Source: Ligustrum vulgare
Taxonomy: Eukaryota > Streptophyta > Magnoliopsida > Lamiales > Oleaceae
Assembly: GCA_963555705.1 (NCBI GenBank)
Contig: OY743168.1
Span: 20,342,139-20,406,138 of the forward strand
Direction of reading: 5' to 3'
DNA: 64,000 nucleotides
Shown here: positions 57,301-64,000 of the stretch, one piece after another
How positions within the stretch are numbered: the first letter of the stretch is position 1
Layout of the letters: each line of letters begins with the position of its first letter
The notes under the pieces: model-generated
The model's input: only the letters and a program-made list of their open reading frames with translations
What the model was told of the DNA's origin: nothing
The model's database searches: none
Position numbers and translations under genes: made by a program

Positions 57301-59744
57301 GGAAAATATGAAATAGATGAATTAAGTATTTGATGGGTTAACTATACTTCTCAAAAGGGTGCGTCGTGTAATTTTTATAAACAGGTTAGAGAACTCATTC
57401 TTGTTCTTTTCAAAGCAGTCCTTGGTGCTTAGAAATGGTTTTGGTTTTCATTAGTTAGATTTATCTTCAATTATGTCTCGTCAACAACATGGTGAAACAC
57501 GGAAAGGATAAAGTTTTGGAGTCCAGAAAGAGCAAAGATCAAGAAATTAACTAAAAGATTGTAAAGTTCAGCCTTCTGCTCTATCAAATCTACTCCAGAG
57601 CTAAGAGATGAAGTTTACTGCTTGCAAATTCTAAACTGATAAAGCATGAACTCGATTGGAGCACCATATCTGTACTGTAATGCTGTGATGCTTGTTCCTG
57701 AATTTTCAGTTATGATTTTAAACATGCTACAATTTTATCCATCAAACTTTTAGTTCCAACATCCACAAGCTAGCATACTATTGATTATTTGCCATGAGGG
57801 AAATTCAGGTAAAATTGTAGTGAAGATTTTTCATCAGATAAGTTGCAAAGAATTTACCAATTGTAGAAAGAAAATTACATTTCCTGGCTTAAGAGTTTTG
57901 GTGCAGCAGGAAAATCTATTCTAAAGCAATTTAAAATGTTTCTGTTTCTTTGCCTGACATGCTTAATTATAGAAGTGGACGAAAGTATGCTTTCCATAAC
58001 TTAATCAGATACCTTTCTACGCATCTGTTGGATCCAGGAGATGATTAAAAGCATGGTTGGGAAGTGTATATTAACGGTTTTGCTTATAAATCGATAGAAA
58101 TGAGTGGTGGATAATTGCATTGTATTGGTGGGTCCTATAAAATCCATGGATAAAAAGTAGTTTGAATATTTATGAACATGAGCCAAACATAGGCAAAGTC
58201 TCGTTACTGATTTGCACTCAGAAGAAAATTATCTAGATGCCCCCCAACCCTCAAACATGGAAAATTAATACCGCAACCCATATTGGGAACTTTTCCTTCA
58301 AGCTGGTTTTTTCTTGGTTCAACTTTTGCATTTGTTTTGTGATTAATATTCCAATAACTAGTTGCAATCTTACCTGAACAATGTACTTGTAGCCCTGACA
58401 AAAGCATTGGGAGGCATAAATAAGGTGGAGAAGGCACTAAACATTTGGCACGCTGGGATGATGTTTTACACCCTGGGCATGTGGGGACTTGCTCTAACGG
58501 GGTAAGTTCTTGATTATAATGTACTGGTTTAATTGTCAAGGTTAAAATGTTGTAAATTCAGGCTGCTACACTTAAAACTAACTTTAAATCAATAAAGTCA
58601 CTCATCTAGGCAGAGAAGTGCCAACAGTAACTAAACACGAACTTTGCCATTCTTCCATTGATTCCTACGAAGGAATTGGTCTGAAATTTTAGCTTTGTTC
58701 AACTCTTCAAATAAAATACTTCCTGCCAGGCTCTGTGCTATTCCGCATTGCTTTCAAGAAAAAATGGAATCTGACCTTCCCATTTTTTTTTGTCTTTACT
58801 GTTAATACTGTAGGCATAGCTGTACCTGTGACTTTGTAGACCTGAAAAAAAAAATAGTAGTTTTTTGAGATATAGGCCTTGGGCTAGACGGGGGTTCGGG
58901 GGCAGCGCCCCCGAAAACTTTTTTTTAAAGGAAAAAACTGAAAATAAATATTAAATTCATATTCACATAAAACAAACTATACAAATTCACCATAAAATTG
59001 CAAAAAAATAAAAAGTTCAAAAGTATTAACTAATATAAAACGACCAACAAAAAATTATATTCCATATACCTTAAAGTTTTATATTCAAACAAATCCCAAT
59101 TTTTTGGACCTGGGCTGAAAAAAAAAAAAAAAAAGGGCCCAAAAATAATATGGGCCCTGAAACCATGGCCTCACCTGCCTCTAGGCAGGTCCGGCCATGA
59201 CTGTAGGCAATGCTAATAGTGTATAAGACCTTTTTGGATATCAATCACCATTAGATGTGTCATGCAGTAAGAACATATAAAACTTGCTTATTAGAGGTCA
59301 TTAAAGAGCACGCTTTGATCTAACACTGCAAATGAAGAAAATCCAATCCAAGGATTAAAAAACGATGAAGAAGAGGGAAGACATTTGTGGGGTTATATGT
59401 GCATGGAATGATGTCATGACTAAAAAATCTGTTGCTCGTTAATTTGAATTTGACACTTTCAGATTTACATTCCTTAACCTTTTTTTACCCTCACTAATTC
59501 ATCAAGCTGTTAGTTCTTGGCAATCAAATCTGACATTCAAGTAATGTTAAACTTTGGTCATTTGAGTTTTTATATTTGATGCAACTGGAATTGATATGGA
59601 AGTCGAGGCTAGATACCTTATGGGAATCCTAGTTTTGCAGTTTTTATGTCCTAGTTTTGCAGGTTGTACAAGAGTCGAGCCGCTCTGAGACTTGCTGCAA
59701 TAGGGGTGCATACTTCAAGCAAAGCAGTACTGAAGGTCCTCTGA
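54349..59744 (+). CDS. Conserved plant protein of unknown function
   Basis: Six exons read by eye: 54349-54600, 54729-54846, 55163-55374, 55453-55480, 58393-58501 and 59663-59744. All join in frame at GT-AG introns, giving 266 residues (273 if the in-frame ATG at 54328 is used). Residues 1-25 (MEVAKTVLEVADVAWTAIE) are hydrophobic/helical, followed by His-rich HRHNHHHH, a coiled-coil-like stretch (LESLLSENQRLRNLLQQN), an acidic middle with SWWVWVSEDMVP and ENYVVVSEEQVVDGVANFMA, and a C-terminal region (ALGGINKVEKALNIWHAG, TLGMWGLALTG) ending in a basic helix (LYKSRAALRLAAIGVHTSSK). The C-terminal hydrophobic stretch could be membrane-associated. I recognise it as a plant-specific conserved protein without known function. 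The copia 3' LTR lies about 0.2 kb upstream, so its promoter may have been altered. Confidence 0.8.
55640..57600. repeat. Diverged direct duplication within intron 4
   Basis: 55640-55995 resembles 56745-57050 (AACAATATCTT, GAGAACACTTTGA against CAGAACACTTTGA, GATGAGAAAACC). 56460-56620 resembles 57410-57575 (GTCCAGAAAGAGCAAAGAT in both). The copies are interleaved with different insertions. Confidence 0.6.
56170..56453 (+). mobile_element. Copia LTR-like fragment in intron 4
   Basis: CCCTATATAAAGAGAGC is followed by TTGTAATCATTAGACTTT, a TATA box and transcription-start context typical of copia LTRs, with a CT-rich tail ending near GCCAACA. The other LTR and an interior are absent. Confidence 0.5.
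58080..58195. mobile_element. MITE remnant in intron 4
   Basis: An inverted, diverged copy of the element at 14670-14830 (GGATAAAAAGTAGTTTGA, GAGCCAAACATAGGC). Confidence 0.45.
58838..59212. mobile_element. Unclassified transposon fragment in intron 5
   Basis: A GC-rich hairpin (TTCGGGGGCAGCGCCCCCGAA, about 58886-58906) and a CTGCCTCTAGGCAGG palindrome near the right end bracket an AT-rich centre with poly-A. Class unknown. Confidence 0.4.
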
Positions 59745-61860
59745 GTGTAGCTTTTTTCTTTTCTCTGCAATACAAACGAGTGTTGTCCACAGCCATTTGG
59801 CAACTTTGTTGTACATATCAAAGAAACTTGCCCCTGCCTTTGTGCAGCTTATTTTTACAAATGTGAATAGAATTGGGTGTGAAATTGTCTAGTGGAGTTT
59901 CTTTTGTTGTTGAAATGTGTGACTACTACTAGTAAAACTACATTCTTTGATCAAATATTGGGAATTGTTTTCCATACTTATGGATTTGAAAGAAAACAGC
60001 GTACATTCGAAAGCACGTACTATATTGATTGTCAAGTGCAATAGGAGAGTTACCATAGCTATGTCCAGCGCATTAGTGCATTCAGGAAAACGAGGGCCTG
60101 TCCGGCTGCTACTTTTCAATTTATAATAAATAGAATGTTGTTTTTGAGGTAAAATATGTGGCTGAAAAGAAGTTTGAAAAAATGTGTTGTTTAAAAATTG
60201 TTTGAAAAATTGTGTTGTTCATAAATTGATTTATAAATTGTTTATCTAACACTGTAAATATTAAATAACATTATTTTGAGTCATAAGTCCTAAATCTAAA
60301 GTATTCTTCATTATTTGCATAATTGGGATGCAGATAACTAGTGAGTTTGAATTGTTTAGTGGATATTTGAAAGGTGGAGTACTCAAATCAAGGAGAATTA
60401 TTGCAAACATGGATAGTTGCTTTCATTGGTTAAACAAAAAAGTATAAGTGCTTAAACGAGTAACTTTAGAAATTATTTCTTGGGTTAGAGATAAAATAAC
60501 AAGTTTGGGAAGAAGTGTATCTCACGAGAGGGAAAACAAAACCTGACCACTATGGGTCGAGATGTCACCTATTGAGGGCACTCTAATAATTCAGTTGACT
60601 AAACACACACATACCAAGCATGAATTGAGTTAAAGACTAGTATAACATTGTTTGGAGACTGTTTAGGGATTACAAGCAATTTTAAATCTGGAAGCAAATA
60701 CAACATGTTATTTAACAAGTGTCAGTTGTCAAAAGTCCCAATTCATATATATATATATATACTTGCGTGATTGTAAACACTTTATCTTATTCAAGGAAGA
60801 ATAAGAGTTTAAGTTTGAGAGATTTGAAAAGTATGATTTTCTACTTATCTTTACCTTAAAATTTGTTAATTGTGAGTGTTTTGGAGTGTGATATTGCTAA
60901 ATTGTGCATTTATTTTAATTGTCATAATAAAAACTTGAATTTGGATGTGTTTGGCAGCTTAACGAAGAAAAATGATTAAAATTGTGTAAAAATGTCAAAG
61001 TGAGAATCAATTTGTAAAGTTCCAAAAGATGAAAAGACTTAATTGAAGTAAAAGTGAAAATATAAGGACTAAATTGAAGAATGCAGAAACATGAAGGACT
61101 GATTTTGCAACTAAATGGACCAAGTTACAAGAAAAGGAAGAGGTCGAGGGATGACAAAATTTCCGTTCTCGTCTTGGAATGCTCTGAATAGTAAATAAGG
61201 TGGGGATGGGAACGTGGTCCAGTCCCAAATTTTTCGAACTCGCTCATGATATTTTTATGTTTTTAATTAATTTATAAAGTTTTTGAAAAATCCAAAACAT
61301 AATAATTAAATGGGTGATTTTTTAACAAGATCGCTTTGTTGTTCGAAGTGGGCAACATTATGTTGCTCACCTTTCAATGAGGGTGTGCCAACTGGACAAT
61401 GCTCACGTTGGGCAACAGACCAATTTCGAATTTTTTTAATCATGTCTTGTTACCGCTCTTTCGATGCAACCATACTTGACAAGGTGGGGATGTTAATGGC
61501 CGTTTTGATTTCGTAATCTTCCATTGTCATCCTTAATTGATGACCTTTTCATTGTTAACCATTCGCATGTTATTAAAATAATAAATAAATTATACTTTTT
61601 TAAAATCTTTATATTTTTCAAGTAGTTAGTAAACATCTTTATTATGAACGTTTTATTCTTCACTTTAGTTTTTGAGAAATATCATCTATTATTATTGAAA
61701 CATATGTAATATGTGTCTCTCATCTTGATTCCATGAATAATAAAAATATTTTAAGAAAGCAAGATTTAGACTAGTATACTACTTCTATGCGGTAGAATCT
61801 GACCGTAGAATCTATATTCAGCAATTCTTTAATTGTGACCATTGTCTGATTATTACACAA
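59745..61860. other. Spacer, AT-rich
   Basis: Contains a MITE-like piece (about 60098-60250), a short (AT)n run near 60750 and a segment at about 60900-61200 with 'ggactaaattgaag'-type wording like the LTRs of Athila-like elements. No coding domain. Confidence 0.4.
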
Positions 61861-61882
61861 TTATTTTAAAATTATTAAATTT

Positions 61883-61984
61883 TCGAAAATTTAATTGCGT
61901 TCAACATTCTCTGTTAACTCTCTTTATTACATATCGAAAATTTAATTGCGTTCAACATTCTTTGTTAACTCTCTTTATTACATA
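61883..61984. repeat. 51-bp tandem duplication
   Basis: Two copies (61883-61933, 61934-61984) with one visible difference (TTCTCTG against TTCTTTG). Part of the unit (CTTTATTACATATTTGAT) recurs near 63290. Confidence 0.9.
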
Positions 61985-62138
61985 TTTGATTCCATTCATC
62001 AGTAAATTCCTATCCGTGGGGTGGATCCCAACGAGTCTCTCAAATCCGTTTTCTGGCCTATTCCACTTGAGGAATTTTCTCTCCATTGATAAAAACTGAA
62101 GAAAAACAATTGAAAAGTGATCATGTTACCAAAGGGGT

Positions 62139-62306
62139 TGTTAGAATTAGTTAATATTCAGTTAGTTTATTTAGTTAGGTGGTTGGTTAGTTGATTGGTT
62201 GCTTTGATCCTTTTCTCTATATAAAAGGGTTATTTTATCTTGTAAACAAACAACGTAACGTAATCAATATACAATTTCATATATTTTTCTAATATGGTAT
62301 CACAAC
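62139..62306 (+). mobile_element. Copia LTR fragment with decayed primer-binding site
   Basis: TGTTAGAATTAG start, CTATATAAAAGGG TATA box near 62216, and TGGTATCACAAC at about 62295, a decayed TGGTATCAGAGC. No gag follows. Confidence 0.6.
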
Positions 62307-62436
62307 GGATTTAAATTGAAGAAATATGTCTCCCTTCTCAGATGGAAACCAAGCAAATAAATCACCATTCGAGAATTCTTCATTTTCATTGAATCTGAAA
62401 ATCCCTTTTCTTTCTTGAAGATGATTTCTTGAATCA

Positions 62437-62757
62437 ATGGAGATGCCCACACCGAAGCACCCCAACCTCCTCCTGAGCAATATTCTGGTGCGCCTCCTCT
62501 CTTTCGGTGTTCTCGTGCTTCTTGTTCGTTTGGCATACGTCATCATCGTCAAGGGCCGATATTGTGACTCCCTCGACTTCTGCTTCTTCCCTCAGTCCAT
62601 CAAATCCAATATCGCAATATCGTCCTGTCAAGTTTTGAAGGATCGGTACGAACAATATAACAAAATAATCAGAATTAAAAATGCTAAAATGCCAAGATTT
62701 TTCGGTCAAAGGGCTCGGAGGTTCGGTAATTCAAGAATCACCGACTCCTCCCGTTGA
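62437..62757 (+). CDS. Small ORF with N-terminal membrane anchor, unrecognised
   Basis: A 106-codon frame from ATGGAGATGCCC. Residues 13-37 form a strong hydrophobic segment (LVRLLSFGVLVLLVRLAYVI) followed by GRYCDSLDFCFFPQ, the layout of a type II signal anchor with a short lumenal Cys pair. The C-terminal half (about 60-106) is basic and looks non-conserved, so the ORF may be the first exon of a longer gene or a broken gene. It recalls the N-termini of plant Golgi-anchored enzymes, but no family is assigned. The upstream copia LTR fragment may be part of its present promoter region. Confidence 0.4.
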   Translation: MEMPTPKHPNLLLSNILVRLLSFGVLVLLVRLAYVIIVKGRYCDSLDFCFFPQSIKSNIAISSCQVLKDRYEQYNKIIRIKNAKMPRFFGQRARRFGNSRITDSSR

Positions 62758-62773
62758 GTAAATTCATTAAATT

Positions 62774-63416
62774 TGGATTCACGCTCAAATTTCACTAGAC
62801 ATATCAAGAAATTCATCACATACTACAAGATCAACACCAAGAACACCCAAAAAATCTTTAAAAACGAATCCTACACCCTACCAAACAACAATCGGATTTC
62901 ACCAAAAATAAACTCCCTCTTCTACGTTTTACACCTATTGCAATATTACTCTAATCACCAAGAAAATAGATAACAAAGGGAGAATAACAATTAAATCTCG
63001 TCAAGAAATTAGTCCAAACCGTTAACCCAAAAATGCCTCCAAATTGAGCGCAAAGAAGAGGGGAATCCGAATCTATCGTGTTGGAGAGAAAATGGGATGC
63101 CTCCTATCTTAGAGCTTATCCAATAAGCTCTCTAAACTTGATGTGCTCTTATTTTGGAGAGCATACCCTTAAAATTTCACTCCAATAGGTTCTCTACTTT
63201 AACATTTTAATTTTGAAAGAGCCAAACTCACTCTTTATTATTAAATGCATTAAAAAAATTTCAATTTTCAAGATTCCTACATTAACTTTCTTTATTACAT
63301 ATTTGATATCATTGGTCATTCACTTTTTTTTTTTTTTTTTTTTAAATATTAACTAAAAATTAAGAAAGACAATAATTTTTTTTATGAAAAAGTAAAATAA
63401 AGAGTTTGTTATCCTA
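62774..63416. other. Spacer with MITE-like piece and poly-T
   Basis: A GAGCTTATCCAATAAGCTC palindrome at about 63112 begins a MITE-like stretch to about 63200. A T run of about 17 lies near 63328. Confidence 0.4.
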
Positions 63417-64000
63417 ACAGTATTAAAAGGGCGAAGAGCTTTGTCACTGTTCATAAGCCGTTTTCCTGTTCCCGGCTCCAGCCGAGCCGCTAAACATTAC
63501 ATAAGTTAGGTTTCAATCATTCCTCCAATTCCATCCTCCAACTCTACTCGGCTCACTCTCTCTGTTCTCTCTTCACGCCACCGATATCTCTCTGCCTTCT
63601 CTCTTCTCTGCCTTCTCTCTTCGCACCGCCGATCTTTCTCTCTTCACGGCATTCGACCCTTATCTCCAGTCAAGCCGTCGTCGCCGGCGCCCTTTTCCGT
63701 CGTCGTCGGCACCCGTTTTACTCTCTCTCTAACCGTACCCGCACCACAAATCCTGGGTCTGCGATTTCTTCTGGTCTCCAGTCAAGCCGTCGTCGCCGGC
63801 GCCCTTTTCCGTCGTCGCCGGCGCCCTTTTTACTCTCTCTCTAACCGAACCCGCACCACAAATCCTGGGTCTGTGATTTCTTCTGGTCTCCATCTTCTTT
63901 GGGTCTTCTCTTCTGATAACCGGTGCCGCTACCTCAACCGATCGGTCCACCACCTGCGATTTTCATGCGATTTTTTCATACAGGTACTATGCCTGCGATT
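63417..64000 (+). promoter_or_regulatory. Probable promoter and 5' UTR of the next gene
   Basis: TATTAAAAGG (about 63420) is followed by CT-rich leader sequence (CTCACTCTCTCTG, repeated TCTCTCTGCC) and GC-rich CGTCGTCGCCGGCGCC stretches, typical of plant 5' UTRs read on the plus strand. No ATG-led frame could be fixed before the window ends. Confidence 0.45.
63664..63887. repeat. 112-bp tandem duplication in the leader
   Basis: Copies 63664-63775 and 63776-63887 are equal in length and differ at a few sites (GTCGTCGGCACCC against GTCGCCGGCGCCC; CCGTACCC against CCGAACCC). Confidence 0.9.

Noticed and set aside
57059..57316. 85-codon ORF in intron 4
   Set aside because: Starts and ends inside an intron with in-frame exons on both sides, and no family words; probably chance or a transposon fragment.

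Overview
The window is nuclear DNA of a flowering plant, very probably a eudicot. It has intron-rich plant genes, abundant Ty3 (Athila/Tat-like and chromovirus-like) and Ty1/copia LTR retrotransposons in nested layers, and many MITE-like, hAT-like and SINE-like insertions in introns and spacers. No bacterial features, rRNA genes, intact tRNA genes or CRISPR arrays were seen.

Layout. 1-881: left flank with one unrecognised exon-like frame. 882-9799: a composite in which a chromovirus-like element, ending in TGATG/CATCA LTRs, encloses a non-autonomous Athila/Tat-like element (gag plus retropepsin, no reverse transcriptase or integrase). 9800-13619: spacer with a foldback element, a GC-ended hAT-like insertion, a long inverted repeat with arms of about 0.5 kb, a SINE-like piece and a MITE-like element. 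13620-23480 (minus strand): a nine-exon gene (eight coding exons) for a nuclear protein with AT-hooks, a TDBD-type domain, PHD finger and GNAT acetyltransferase domain, of the family that includes Arabidopsis IDM1/ROS4. 24653-34326: a decayed Athila-like element carrying two later solo LTRs. 34327-43731: two nearly identical 780-bp flanks around a very young large non-autonomous element (35107-42951) whose 2385-bp LTRs differ at one base. 43372-47050: copia LTR plus primer-binding site, and an opposite-strand copia gag remnant split by a solo LTR. 47607-54121: an old full-length copia element. 54349-59744 (plus strand): a six-exon conserved plant gene of unknown function, starting about 0.2 kb after the copia 3' LTR. 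59745-64000: spacer, a copia LTR fragment, a short membrane-anchor ORF and the probable 5' end of another gene.

The most unusual signal is in the LTRs. Several carry a dense array of one short self-complementary CG-rich word in the promoter-proximal part of the LTR. The word is TTACGGCCGTAA in the two elements at 882-9799, although their LTRs are otherwise unrelated, and CGATCG-centred (for example CCACGCGATCGCGTGG) in the LTRs at 24.6-26.2, 31.7-34.3 and 44.8-46.5 kb. In the young element at 35-43 kb the same LTR slot holds a CAG/CTG-rich block of about 0.7 kb. This suggests an exchangeable regulatory or structural module.

The two well-supported host genes are the PHD/GNAT gene and the unknown-function gene. 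Both have introns loaded with transposon remnants, and two of the MITE families occur in or near both genes. Exon boundaries were read by eye from GT/AG signals and frame continuity. Retroelement lineages are assigned from motifs and primer-binding sites, not from database searches.
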